NCBI RefSeq assembly: GCF_017654505.1
Contig: NC_054548.1
Span: 33,121,774 to 33,185,773 of the forward strand
Reading direction: 5' to 3'
DNA length: 64,000 nucleotides
DNA from: Polyodon spathula
Taxonomy: Eukaryota; Chordata; Actinopteri; Acipenseriformes; Polyodontidae
Positions within the stretch are counted from its first letter, which is position 1. Each line of letters starts with the position of its first letter. The notes beneath the pieces were generated by a model. That model saw only the letters and a program-made list of their open reading frames with translations, searched no databases and was not told the origin of the DNA. Made by a program: the position numbers and the translations under genes. Positions 25,447 through 36,650 of the stretch are shown one piece after another.

Positions 25447-25463
25447 TATTATTATTATTATTA
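25371..25463. repeat. (ATT)n microsatellite
   Basis: About 90 bases of ATT units with minor interruptions. Confidence 0.95.
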
Positions 25464-27963
25464 CTGCCACTTTACTCCATTTTAACTTCCAGTGACTCCT
25501 TTGCTCTACCTGGCTTTGAACTGGTTACCTAGAAACCAACTTGCATGTAAGCCAATCGGCACCATGCACTTCTGTAGTGTTTAGTCCAGCCTCTGACTTA
25601 TTTATTTTTTTTGTTGTGAAGTGAGTTAAAGTTGCCCGATCAGCAGTAAAAAATGAAAACCCGAAAACGGGTAGATGCTAAATGGTTTGCTTTGCTTGCT
25701 TGCCTGGCAGATAGAACTGGGGAATCTGTCCTAGATGCAATCCTGCTGTAAAATGCGTTTAATAAAATCCGGTGGTTCTTTATCAAATCGACCCCTAAGA
25801 AACAGATTATAAATGTTATGGTGGCCAGCAATATATACAAATCAAATAAAATCAGTTATCCAATCTAAACTGGCAAAGTTTATTATATATAATTACACAC
25901 TTCAATGGAAAGATTACACACATTATAAATACATGCCCTTAGAGTCTCTAACCGCATCACAAAAGCAAATCAAACAAGATCACTCCATCAGCTATTAACA
26001 AAATGTAATTTTTAAAGTACATTTCATCATTTTAAATAAGAGGTCAATTGAGGAATGGCTAAATCAAAACATCCAAGAAAACACAAGCACCTCTGAGATG
26101 TCTACAGTTGCTATAAGTAGTACAGAGAGAAGTACTGTCGGGCAAACTGAATGGTTTCTTCATCCAGCTCTTCCGAAGAGCACACTGCTTCTGCTGTCCA
26201 AATGCAAGGCAACTTTCCTTGAAGCATTTTTAATAACTGCCCGATATCTGGAAATATTCAAATCAATTACCAAGGAAAAGATTATTATTGTCATTACAAT
26301 TGCAGTTTTTTTTTCCTATCTTTATCATGTAAGCATTTCTTTTTTTCACAATCTTTTGTTCTGTTTATTCAATAAAAGTATACAGTTTCAAAATGCTGTT
26401 TTGTACTCATTTTATAGAGAAGATTGTTGTTATGGAGGACTGTATTTTTTAGAACGTTCATTTTAGAGTGCTTATGTGGAAGGACATGTGGGGAAAAAAA
26501 GGAAAACCTAAATACAGTTAATCAATAAACATTATAGTTAATTGTGCTGTAACATTTAACTAGTAAGCAGTAAGACCCACCATAGCGGGCATTATCGGGT
26601 ATTATATGACTGTTTTGGTTGCAACAGCGTCCTGGCCGTCTTGGGCCCAATTACCCAAACCGTCATACAATGCCCTCTGTCTGGGGTCTTATTGCATACA
26701 TATACAGTGAATACAGCAAGCTGGAAAAATAACTTTCTATGCTGTTGACTTACTATAGTAAAATAAAGTTTAGCTTGTTTTTCTCCTCTCAAAAATGCAG
26801 TTTCTACTAAATTGATTCACTTTTAATGAGTTCTTGGTGCTTTTGCATGGAGTTTACATATTGGTGTTGACTGTCCAGCAAGCAGAATGTTTAACTCCTG
26901 AGTTAATATGAACTCTGCCAGTGTGGGCCTGGTGTTCTGGTGTACATACTTTAACATCCTAGCAAGGTGAGTAATTGTATGGTAATATAGATCAGATGGA
27001 TTTTAATTTGCTGATAATCCTTTCAATTATACTGTTTCCATTGTGCAATGTTTTCTTCGCTAAACAGCCCCTCCCATTTCTGTTACCATAGTGATCACAG
27101 GGCCTTTGAGTAGGTGCAGTGTGTTTCCTTTAGGTTTGAACTTGTTGAAAGGAACAAACTAACAATCCTATGGGCACCATCACTTCCCCCACATTTTAGT
27201 GTGTGTTTTTTTTGTTTTGTTTTCCCCAGTCAAGTCAATAATGATCAACGAATAACTAGAAAAAGCAATAGTTTTCACTCTTAAACAAATAAGAGTGTAG
27301 TTATGTTCTGCATTTTGGCCATAAAAATTCCATAGCAAAGCTGTTGCTTTTCCAGAGTCAAGTTGTGATAGTTGTAATGAGGGAGATTATAAAAACACTA
27401 AAGTGATGTCATCATGGGATATAAAGCATCCATCACTTTTATAATGGTTATAGTTACAAAAACAAGCAGTGAAACACTAAAGCCTATCATGGCTTCTTTC
27501 TATAATAATGGGAAACTCAAGCAAGATCAAGTATTACAGGGATTATTTTGGTAATTTCTTGTTGGTAAACTGTTCCATCATTCATAATAGTAATACTAAA
27601 TTGCTTTTTGTTTTTGTGTGTTAAACATTTTTATTGTGGTAAATTCAGCCGTTTTGGACAGTTGTGTTAAGTGACTAGCTGGATATCTATTCAGATAGAT
27701 ATAGACATCTATAACCTGTTTAACATAGTTAACATCTGAATTGCATGTCTTAATCAAATTCCAGGTTAATACCTTCTGGTCTTCACATCCATGATTTGAT
27801 CAATGCTTTTGTTTTACCAGTGTCCTAATGTGAACACCTGTTGCAGGAATTGTCCATGTTGTTTTAAAGTATTGAGGCTGTTGATATTGAACTGAATAGA
27901 CCATCTATGTATTTTGTACAGAATGACTCCTCTGATACCCTGTTCTTTTTTTCACCCCCTCAG

Positions 27964-28025
27964 GATTCTATACTCAATGCTAAGAAAAGCATGAATATCG
28001 GTATCTTCCTGAAACAGTTTAAAAG
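27964..28025 (+). CDS. fhdc1-like: FHDC-type formin, FH2 exon
   Basis: Short internal exon of 62 bases. A CCCCCTCAG acceptor ends at 27963 and a GTGAGT donor starts at 28026. It reads DSILNAKKSMNIGIFLKQFK plus two bases of the next codon. KKSMNIGIFLKQFK is nearly identical to the FH2 domain of human FHDC1 (RSMNIGIFLKQFK); INF2 has KSLNLNIFLKQFK, so the FHDC branch is favoured. It enters in phase 0, matching the exon that ends at 9031, and leaves in phase 2, matching the exon at 60719. This segment lies in the part of FH2 that contributes to actin binding. Confidence 0.9.
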
Positions 28026-28744
28026 GTGAGTCTAAATGAGTAATTTATTAAATTCAGATGTCCTCCATGCAGATTCAAGTACACTGCTTCAATCCCTAAA
28101 ATCTTACGTCTACAGACACACCCTGTCTCTCTGCAGCCTCCAGTGATCAGACTTTAACTAAGCAATGTACCACATTCATGTGGGATCAGTTGTCTAAAAC
28201 AGATCATGGAAACATCCCATGTTATGATTGTAAGCCATAATGTCTGTTGTAGAAACCATAATCGATTACAGTGTTCCAGTTGGAGAAGAGTTTTCATCAT
28301 ACAGTTATCCACCTTTCCTGAATTGTAATAATACCAACATGGCAATGAGTATAGGAGGGCGTTGATACTGTAGGGGGGTAAGGTATAGTTACATTTTACA
28401 TTCCAGTTATATTTAATTTAGGAATTTAACAATTAGTAATGATTAGAGTATATAAATCATTCATGTTAGGATGTTATCCTTTGAATATAACATCAGATTT
28501 ACAGGCTGTAACAAATAGTTTTAATTACCCCTTGATTTCAAGTTCTGGCCTGATGTTGATATATAAGGAAGCTTGCAATTCAGTCTATTCAGTTTCTTAA
28601 AACAATAATGATTTATAATAGCATTCAAGTAATTAGTCAAAGCAACTGCTAAATAATTAACTATTGGGATGCTCTCAATCCCTTAGCTTAAAACTGTAAG
28701 TTGCATGCAATACAATGATAACTCTTTGATAACTGATAGCTGTT

Positions 28745-29135
28745 CACTGCTGAAACCCCCCCTGGCGACTCAGGAAATGGAGGCTGAAACACGCGTCCTC
28801 TGAAACAGTGTTCCTGCCAAGCCGTCATTTATCGCACTGTGGATCCACAGCGAAGCCGTCAGACCTGTAGTGCTGGAGGACAACACAGATCTGAATGGCT
28901 CCACTGCAGACCTGCAGGTGCCCTATCAGCCACAGGGGTTGCAGGTGCACGGTGAACCATGGATTACCCTGCCGACCTAAGCCCTCCCTACCCGGGTGGC
29001 GCTCAGCCAATTGTGCGCCGCCCCCGGGAACCCCCAGTCACGGTTGGCAATGACATAGCCTGGATTCGAATCTGCGACTTCCATGCTATAGGGTGCATCC
29101 TGCACTCTACGCGGTGCACCTTTACTGGGGAGTTG
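28745..29135 (-). mobile_element. tRNA-derived SINE
   Basis: On the minus strand the head, near 29100-29060, contains GCAGATTCGAATCCAGG, an RNA polymerase III B-box, followed by CACAATTGGCTGAGCGCC, ACCCGGGTAGGGAGGG and AGGTCGGC. The rest runs to about 28745. The core recurs on the + strand at 59650. SINEs of this kind have no coding capacity and depend on LINE enzymes. Confidence 0.65.
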
Positions 29136-29139
29136 TGAT

Positions 29140-29990
29140 TCTTTAAAAGGCAATTCTGTTTCTGAAATATCTGATACTTTCCCACTAGTATGTGATAAAG
29201 TAACTCCTATATTATTGCATACAAATCATTCTTAAAAATGACTTGTATGCATGACAGCGAATACCATGAGTTGACAAGCGTTACAATTTTCCAGTACTAT
29301 AGCAGGTAGAATAGTAACTTCTAAGATATTTTCTAAAAGAACTTGGCAATGAATACCATAAGTTGCCAAAATGACAATAGGAGCGATATCAGTTTCCTAA
29401 GGACAGATCAAATTGTACTGGATGCAATCATATTAACCAACCAAAGCAAATAATGCAATATTGCCAAAACATTTGTCCTTTTGAAATTCTGGTAATATTT
29501 GTTCACTAATTTTTCTTTTTGGTTGAATAGTCATAATATTAATAGTTTTAATAATATTACTAGAACACAACGATTCAGATCCAAGAGTATATTGTTAAAG
29601 TTATTTATTGAACATAGCAGATCTCTGGAGAGACAATCACACACGACCAATGGTGCAGTAAATTGCTCTATAGTTATGTCCTTAAGGGACGATTTTATAT
29701 ATATTGTTAGTACCAATCAATAGTAACTACGCAGTAAGAAATATGTTTCACAAATCAGCATGCAGCACGTAGTCATGTTAGTAAATTCACAATAACACTA
29801 TTAGCATATTAACAGTTTGCATAAGAAACCTTGAACATTCTCCACAGGGGTTGCATTACTTTGTGCCGGCACTTCATCTATGTATCTTTTATTTAACCAT
29901 AAGTTTTGCACACATTCCACACTTCATAATCTTCCATTGTTCTTGCACTCTTTGTTCAAGTCAGTTGCTGGTATTTTTCCATCCTCTGGT
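29140..29990. other. AT-rich intronic sequence, nothing recognised
   Basis: No element ends or coding domains seen. Two short blocks near 29255 and 29345 share GCGAATACCATGAGTTG and CAATGAATACCATAAGTTG, hinting at an old local duplication. Confidence 0.35.
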
Positions 29991-30007
29991 CTTAGTCTCT
30001 TCGTTGC

Positions 30008-30300
30008 GCAGTGCAGTTAGCCAGAAAAGCAAATGAGCTACTACAACATCCGCAGTGCACAAAAGATCAGGTGTTATTGGAGGTTAGTGGCTTTTCAAAA
30101 ATGTGTTATCGTAAATTGGCTCTCGGAATCAGAAAGAGAAAAGGAAGAGAGGGGGAAAAAAAAGAATTAGAACTGAGAAATGAGCAGCTTCTTAAGTATT
30201 TAACTCCTGCAAATCAAGCCAAAAATGACGTCCTTTCACAAGGATAATTTAACAGCCTGGACAAAGACGCAGCTTTATCTCTGTTGGAAGCAGATTTGAT
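30008..30300 (+). pseudogene. Coding-like segment of an unknown repeated ORF family
   Basis: A + frame at 30011-30247 reads MQLARKANELLQHP...EVSGFSKM..RKLALGIRKRKG..LLKYLTPANQAKND, then a stop. It continues in frame after the stop as FNSLDKDAALSLLEAD up to about 30297. The ending matches 51200-51245 (NSLDKDASLSLLES), and the start MQLAR also matches there. The charged, leucine-rich sequence looks like real protein, but I do not recognise the family. It lies directly before a CR1-like LINE fragment on the other strand. Confidence 0.4.
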
Positions 30301-30302
30301 TA

Positions 30303-30545
30303 AGAACATAAGAAAGTTTACAAACGAGAGGAGGCCATTCGGCCCACTGGGTAGTTGGTTCCGGACCTTCACAATTCTCTGTGTAAAAAAAAGTTCTGAA
30401 TGTCCCTTTATCTAATCTCCATTTCTGACCCCTGGTCCTTGTTTCTTTTTTCACGTCAAAAAAGTCCCTTGGGTCGACATTGTCAATTTTCATATTTTGC
30501 CTCTCAATCCTTTTTTTTTTTTTTCTTCTGTCTGGCCACACATAC
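30303..30545 (-). mobile_element. CR1-like LINE, 3' end fragment
   Basis: Reverse complement of the last part of the LINE at 5283-6765. It begins with AACATAAGAAAGTTTACAAA, then GAGAGGAGGCCATTCGGCCC, and on the minus strand encodes VDPRDFFDVKKETRTRGQKW. It is strongly 5'-truncated and ends in a run of T at 30510-30523. Confidence 0.8.
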
Positions 30546-30738
30546 CTTGATCATTTTGAGTAACACAAGACACTCGTAACATGTTGGAGATGGGCTGTTG
30601 CTGAGTTGTCGGCTATTCCCCTTGTGAATGACTGTCGGATTATATGTGAGTGCGCTGGTTATATTGTTATGTATGTGGTCACACAAATATTAAATTTAGA
30701 CATTAGTCTCTCGGCATCAGATGTGGAAATAATTGGTC

Positions 30739-31083
30739 TCAAATGGTAAAAAGATACTTCAGTAACTTCCCTAATATGAGTCTCAAATGATAGATCAGGA
30801 TCAAAGACCCCAAACTTTGAATTTCTAGTTTAGGTTTTGATGAGAGACTGCAAGGGTCGAGCTCATGTAATCCCACATTTCCTTTTAGTTGGTCCTGTGA
30901 GGCCACTAGCAAAACCTCTGTTTTATCTGAATTCAACATTAGAAAATTCTTTGACATCCAGTGTTTGATGTATGTAAGGCAAGTAGCTAATAACATCCAG
31001 GCAAAAGAAATTCCTGGCTTTGGGGACAAATATAGCTGGGTATCATCAGCATAGCAATGGAAGTTCATTCCATGTCTGCGGAT
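30739..31083 (-). pseudogene. L2-like LINE reverse transcriptase, downstream half
   Basis: The minus strand reads IIRRHGMNFHCYADDTQLYL and then KHWMSKNFLMLNSDKTEVLL. YADD is the catalytic box, and TQLYL with LNSDKTEVLL is typical of L2-group LINEs of fish. Its upstream half continues at 34489, on the far side of the Harbinger element. Confidence 0.82.
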
Positions 31084-32535
31084 AATGGGCCCTATCATCG
31101 ATCTTCGCGCACTCCGCTCGCTAAATTTGTGCCTCGCAAAAAAAATAGTGCTTTAGCACAAAATGAGAGGTATTCCAAAACGGCACAAAGCAGTTGCGAG
31201 ACATTGGAATATAGCAGTTTTCTGAGCAATTCGCAAATCTGTTTATGCGTCGCAAAAAAAAATGCGCATTTACTACCAATATAGCAACTGTACACAACAG
31301 CCAAGCGAGAATGCAGAATGATGGACAGTCACCATTAGTAATGCAACAAGCTGCTGTCATTGGTGTTGCCTCAGTATGTACTGATATGACAGCAGACGAG
31401 ACCACACAATATATCCTGCAGACATACATACGGACCATTCAAATACACAATTGGCTCCATAGCTAGGCGTTGAGTTTTCAAATTAATGTACTGATAACGC
31501 CACTGTTTTATTGAATACGGACAGTATTGTATCACGAGGAGATACTATATAGATTTCTTTAAAGGCCAGTCGTACCGTGACAAAGTCTAACTGTGGTAGC
31601 ACACTCTCTGATTTGTAAATGTAACAAGTTCATTCACCCAGTTGAACATCATGATTAAGCCCAGTTTGTAAGGTTGAGTGTCTCCAGAATGGATTTTTTT
31701 TTTGTAAGAATAATAATTAATTCTAAATACGCTCCTAAAATGTTAATTGTAGCCTACTGTGATTCCTCAGTAAATGAACAGTCTCTGTACAATAAGCAAC
31801 ATCGACATTCAGCAGAGTGGACAGCTGCATAAAAACGGCCAGAAATTAACAGAACTGTTTGTCCTGCCTCAGCTAACTTATGATTGGACTGCTGCAGAGA
31901 AAGTACAGGTCTTTGATTGTTTGATCGTATCACCGGTCTGACTTTAGGAAAACGTTAGCATGCCTTTCACAGCAAGAGTGGCCTGTCGGTGATTGGCTCT
32001 CTGAAGTGCAGCTGCCCACCCCTCACCTGTAATGCACAGCAACCTATGGAACAGCCAAATAAAGTAATGGGCCACAAGATGGGTGTATGACGTATTTATA
32101 CAATTAATTTACAGATGTGTGGCAACACACAGCAAAGGTAATAGGCAGGACCCCCCTCCCCTCTTCATCCTTCTCTCAATCTTCATTTCCATAATTTGAA
32201 GGTACACGTTGGATGCCGGTATGCCTGTGGAGCAGTGAAGAACACATATAACTGTATATGTAAACACACTACCGCTGTCCATCATATCAGTACAATACTC
32301 GGTGATAAAACACATAACTGATCCCCCCCCCCCCCCCCCCTCATGCTTTGTATAGGTTCCCAATTCCAGAGTCGACTGTTACTCTGACACTATTTGAGCC
32401 AGCAGTGCTCAGTTAATGGAACTAGCGCATCATAATTATCGCGCAGATATTGATATATTCAGACAAATTAGGGCTTTTGCCCAATTCAAATTTGATTGAG
32501 CTATGTGCCTATTTTAATGTCCACCTAGAATACAT

Positions 32536-33412
32536 TTGCATCACATGTTTCTAATTACCAATGCATTACCATTTGCTAATAGGACCATATTAAAGGAACA
32601 GAACAAGCATCTGCACAACAAGGAAGGCAGTGTGCTGGACAGGGTTAATGCATGTTTTCACACTTGTCTGTTGGGCATGGGAATACGTTATAAACGTCAC
32701 TATGATATGAACATATATATGTTATTATGGAAACAAAGGCTTGTTGCTTGTATGCTTTTGCCGCAAATTGACTATGGTATATAGGTTTGCATCACCATCA
32801 ACTTTAGGTAAACTGGACTCGCTATATCATGCAGCATTGAGGTACAATACAAATACAAGATTTAATACTCATCATTGTATATTATACGATTTGGTAGGCT
32901 GGACTTTGGCTTTACACAGGTTGATGCACTGGTATATTTTGGTATATAAGGCTATTCAATGTAAATGTTATGAATATACTTATTTAAATGAATACCTTAT
33001 AGCTTCTCATAGTAACCATAGCCTCAGATCTCATTCTTTTTTGCATTTTAAAATCCCAAATGTGCGTAATGAGGCTGGTAAAGGATCCTTTGCTTATTAT
33101 GCCTCAAGGTCCTGGAATGAGTTCCAGTCCAAACTAAAGCTGCAGACCCAGACATCTTCATTGCAATTTAAGAGTAAACTGCATGATTTCGTGACTGAGA
33201 GCTGTAATTGTTTTAAATAGTTCACTACTTTTGTGTATTTTGATTATTGTTCTGAATGTGATTTGCTTGTGTCTTAATTGTATTTTATTGTGTACTTGTT
33301 CTTGTTGTCCGATTTAAACTTGCTGCTACTTGCTTGGCTAGGTCTCACTCATAAGAGGTTTTAATCTCAGTGTGACTACAAGGATGATAACTAACTAACT
33401 AACTAACTAAAT
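32536..33412 (+). mobile_element. LINE 3' end (C-terminal reverse-transcriptase region) inside the Harbinger element
   Basis: Two overlapping frames, 32536-32784 and 32741-33220, give the C-terminal part of a fish LINE ORF2: KEQNKHLHNKEGSV, LLPQIDYGI, STLGKLDSLYHAALR, THHCILYDLVGW, LHRLMHWYILVYKAI, and ASRSWNEFQSKLKL near the end. A tail of AACT units at 33388-33408 follows the AT-rich 3' untranslated part, as for LINEs ending in short tandem repeats. One frameshift near 32780 breaks it. The copy is 5'-truncated. Confidence 0.72.
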
Positions 33413-33638
33413 AAATATTCTTATGTATTATAGATTAAACAACAAAAACTTGTGTGTCTTGAAAAAAAAAAAGGTTTTCTGAATAAAGTGTCTAGAAGGG
33501 CTAGTATTCTGATAGTATCCTAATACTAAGTGGGTATTCGGTATCACGTTTTCAGAATACTGGTTCCAGAATACGGATGGATTCATTCGGAATACCCTGT
33601 TTACATGGCATGGAATAGCTATTCAAATTTCCACCTAT

Positions 33639-34055
33639 TCAGAATGCAACTGGAACAGGTACCTGGATAGCAATATGGGTGCAGTCAATTGCACCTACCT
33701 CACTCGGCAGGTGCGCAACCTCATAAAAACCCTGCATTATCTCAGTGTTTGCTCTGGTACTGGGGAATTTAATGTGTTCCTCGGCAAGTGGCAGCAACGC
33801 GGTTATGAACCGGTCGAGGTGGTGGGACACGGCTGACTGGGTGATCCCCACTGTATCACCTGGTACCTTCTGGAAGGTCCCGGTAGCCAGGATACACATA
33901 CAGACAGACGCTACCAATTGCTCAGACAAAGCATGACTGTACAGGTTTGTTCTGGCCAGGTCATCATGCAGCATGTGGCATAGATGAGTCAAGACGATAT
34001 CTGGACACGATTTGCTCATTGCTGAGCTCCTCTGTGTGTGCCGTGGCCGGTGCAC
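33639..34055 (-). pseudogene. Harbinger transposase (HARBI1-like), N-terminal half
   Basis: The frame contains FATGTFQKV-like CILATGTFQKVPGD, VGITQSAVSHHLDRF, EHIKFPSTRAN and GFYEVAHLPSEVGAIDCTHI. These are the helix-turn-helix and first catalytic-aspartate region (VGAID) of Harbinger transposases, related to vertebrate HARBI1. The usual VGAIDGTHI has changed to CTHI. The frame leaves homology after PVPV, and the second half of the DDE domain is missing, replaced by unrelated sequence at 33480-33640. Confidence 0.8.
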
Positions 34056-34488
34056 CCTTTCAGCATATCTTCGCTATGTCGGGGTTGCTGTTGCTGAGTG
34101 TACCTTGCATGATTCACATCCACATGTCGGTAGCATGCAGCGTGCCCGTCGACGTTTCCCATTGTTGTCTGTTTGTAGTCAGTGCTGGAATGGTAGTGTG
34201 CGCGGAGTTAATGCAGTCCTTTTACAATCCTTGTTCTGCGTGTCACAAACCTGGTTTTGTGCTTGGCGCGTAGCTTCGAATATACCAGGATCACTCATAT
34301 TGTCGGCCACTCCCCCCCCCCCGTATTGCGCGATGCATGCATTTTATTTCTGCACAGCGTGGAATGGATTGTGACGCGCAAAAGGACGTTTTGAATATGG
34401 CAACTTGGCACAATTTCGGCGCAACTGCCATTTGAGATGCTTATACCCCTCTGTGAGGTGTATAAACCTTTCGAATATCGGGCCCAAT

Positions 34489-34946
34489 GTCACCTAATAG
34501 TTGCATATATAATGAAAACAGCAAGGGACCTGAAACACCACAGACAACTTCCGATAATGCTGATTTTTACCTCCCCAATAGAGACAAACTGAAATCTTTC
34601 AAAGATAAGGTTTGAACCAGGATAGAACAAGACCAGGCAGTCATACTGTGTTTTCAAGACAATTCAGTAGGATGGAATGGTCTACAGTATCAAAGACAGC
34701 ACTTAGATCTAGAGCTTATCAGCAGATCGTTCACTAGGGCCATCTTGGTGCTATGTGTAGCACAAAACCAGACTGAAACTTCTCGAATATACAATTTAAG
34801 AGTTATACTTTTTTGTAATTGAATTGCAACAACTCTCTTGAACCTTATTTAAGAATGGTAGGTTGGAGATTAGCCTATAATTATTGAGGACCTTAGGGTC
34901 CAAATTGTGTTTCTTAAGCATAGGCTTTACCACAGCGACCTTAAGT
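34489..34946 (-). pseudogene. L2-like LINE reverse transcriptase, upstream half
   Basis: On the minus strand, across a few shifts, come AVVKPMLKKHNLDPKVLNNY followed by RPISNLPFLNKV near 34930-34840. DLSAVFDTVDHSILLN lies near 34710-34665, and GPLLFSLYMQLLGDI near 34530-34486. These are consecutive reverse-transcriptase blocks of an L2-group LINE. The last one joins the IIRRHGMNF frame at 31083 once the Harbinger element is removed. A CR1-like LINE sits immediately upstream. Confidence 0.8.
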
Positions 34947-35935
34947 GAACATAAGAAAGTTTACAAACGAGAGGAGGCCATTCGGCCCATCTTGCTCGTT
35001 TGGTTGTTAGTAGATTATTGATCCCAAAATCTCATCAAGCAGCTTCTTGAAGGATCCCAGGGTGTCAGCTTCAACAACATTACTGGGGAGTTGATTCCAG
35101 ACCCTCACAATTCTCTGTGTAAAAAAGTGTCTCCTATTTTCTGTTCTGAATGCCCCTTTTTCTAATCTCCATTTGTGACCCCTGGTCCTTGTTTCTTTTT
35201 TCAGGCTGAAAAAGTCCCTTGGGTCGACACTGTCAATACCTTTTAGAATTTTGAATGCTTGAACTTTGAATATGGCAACTTCTTGCACAATTTCTGAACA
35301 GAACTTCAATTCTTTAGCCCATTTGTATGACATGCCTTTTAAGCCAGGAATAATTCTGGTTGCTCTTCTTTGCACTCTTTCTAGAGCAGCAATATCTTTT
35401 TTATAGCGAGGTGACCAGAACTGCACACAATATTCAAGATGAGGTCTTACTAGTGCATTGTACAGTTTTAACATTACTTCCCTTGATTTAAATTCAACAC
35501 TTTTCACAATGTATCCGAGTATCTTGTTAGCCTTTTTTATAGCTTCCCCACATTGCCTAGATGAAGACATTTCTGAGTCAACAAAAACTCCTAGGTCTTT
35601 TTCATAGATTCCTTCTCCAATTTCAATATCTCCCATATGATATTTATAATGTACATTTTTATTTCCTGCGTGCAGTACCTTACACTTTTCTCTATTAAAT
35701 GTCATTTGCCATGTGTCTGCCCAGTTCTGAATCTTGTCTAGATCATTTTGAATGACCTTTGCTGCTGCAACAGTGTTTGCCACTCCTCCTACTTTTGTGT
35801 CGTCTGCAAATTTAACAAGTTTGCTTACTATACCAGAATCTAAATCATTCCGTATTAGGAATGCAGAGGACCTAATACTGATCCCTGTGGTACACCCCCA
35901 ATCCAGAGACCTCTAATCAGTACTTTCTGAAATCT
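34947..35935 (-). mobile_element. CR1-like LINE, 5'-truncated copy
   Basis: The 3' end AACATAAGAAAGTTTACAAA is at 34949 on the + strand. The minus-strand frame at 35007-35783 gives 258 residues: NREKCKVLHAG, EKDLGVFVDSEMSSSRQCG, VRPHLEYCVQFWSPRYKKDI, RRATRIIPGLKGMSY, RTRGHKW and TQRIVRVWNQLPSNVVEADT. It is close to the copy at 5283-6765 but better preserved at the C terminus. The FADDTK box (minus strand near 35805) and the VPQGS region lie just before the disordered stretch at 35936. Confidence 0.85.
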
Positions 35936-36300
35936 TAACCACTCAAAGATAATGGTTTGAATCCAGCGTTCAGTTTGAGACTTTGTCAAAAGAAATCCAG
36001 GCAGTTATCATACTGTGCATTCAAGAAAAATCAATTCAGTAAAACCATGGATGGAATGGTCTACATTATAGTATCAAAGAAGTCAGCACTGTAGTTATCT
36101 AGATCGGTATTACATTATCCAGTCTGTCAGTACAACCCCTGTGTCAAGAGGGGTTAGCGGTTTGTAAATTACCTTTCATTTCTTGAGTACTATGGGAGGA
36201 TGTTTGTTTAGCACCTAAACACCAGACTGAAACTTCTCGAATATGTTGTCACCTTTGTAAGAAAAGTAATATTTAACATATTTGCTATTTTTGTAATTGA
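35936..36300. other. Interleaved mixture of CR1-like and L2-like sequence
   Basis: Fragments of the L2-like region 34560-34830 (AAAGATAA-GGTTTGAA-CCAG, AGGCAGT-CATACTGTG, GGAATGGTCTACA, CACCAGACTGAAACTTCTCG) appear in order. They are separated by fragments of the CR1-like region (GGTTTGTAAATTAC, CTTTCATTTCTTGAGTAC, ATGGGAGGAT). True sequence of this kind is hard to explain by simple transposition. Confidence 0.5.
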
Positions 36301-36650
36301 ATTGCAACAACTCTCCTCTTTGAACCTTATGTTAAGAATGGTAGGTTGGAGATTTCTATTTCTCTCTTGGCCTATAATTATTGAGGACCTTAGGGTCCAA
36401 ATTGTGTTTCTTAAGCATAGGCTTTACCACAGGGATATAATTGTTTTGCTTAACTACGTTTTTGCTGAGTGGAACTATACCAGAGTCTCTGAAAGTGAAC
36501 CATTTATCTTTACTTTTGAGGATTTAAAAAACACTGTGGGTATTAATAACACCAAGAACATCTTTTAATAGTTTTGTAGGAATAGGATTGAGAGAGCATG
36601 CAGTAGCTCTCATGTGTTGAATTAGCTCTATCAGTTACTGTAAGGTAATC
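36301..36650 (-). pseudogene. L2-like LINE, second partial copy or continuation
   Basis: The minus strand again reads VVKPMLKKHNLDPKVLNNYR from about 36432 to 36370, and the sequence at 36300-36436 repeats 34818-34940 with small insertions. From 36440 it continues into further upstream LINE sequence without recognisable blocks. It could be the true continuation of the LINE split by the CR1-like element, with part of the first copy repeated. Confidence 0.55.

Larger units (their letters stand above)
24195..27960. other. Intronic sequence with small repeats
   Basis: Holds an (ATA)n at 24199-24215, a repeat fragment at 24517-24625, a possible hAT end at 25267 and an (ATT)n at 25371-25463. Otherwise I see no gene. 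A 122-codon frame at 26098-26466 has no recognisable domain and lies in AT-rich sequence. Confidence 0.45.
31087..34485 (-). mobile_element. Harbinger (PIF) DNA transposon inserted in an L2-like LINE
   Basis: The ends are GGGCCCTATCATCGA at 31087 and, inverted, GGGCCCGATATTCGA ending at 34485, flanked by the 3-base duplication AAT (31084-31086 and 34486-34488). PIF/Harbinger elements make 3-base duplications and often start GGG. The minus strand holds part of a Harbinger transposase at 33639-34055. Removing 31087-34485 and one AAT restores the LINE frame as LLGDIIRRHGMNF. The 3.4-kb length includes a LINE 3' end at 32536-33420 that inserted later. Confidence 0.85.

Noticed and set aside
26098..26466. 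122-codon + frame with a hydrophobic segment
   Set aside because: AT-rich, no domain or splice context, hydrophobicity explained by T-rich codons.
32109..32363. Minus-strand frame with a glycine run
   Set aside because: The glycine run comes from the poly-C tract at about 32324-32341; no homology.
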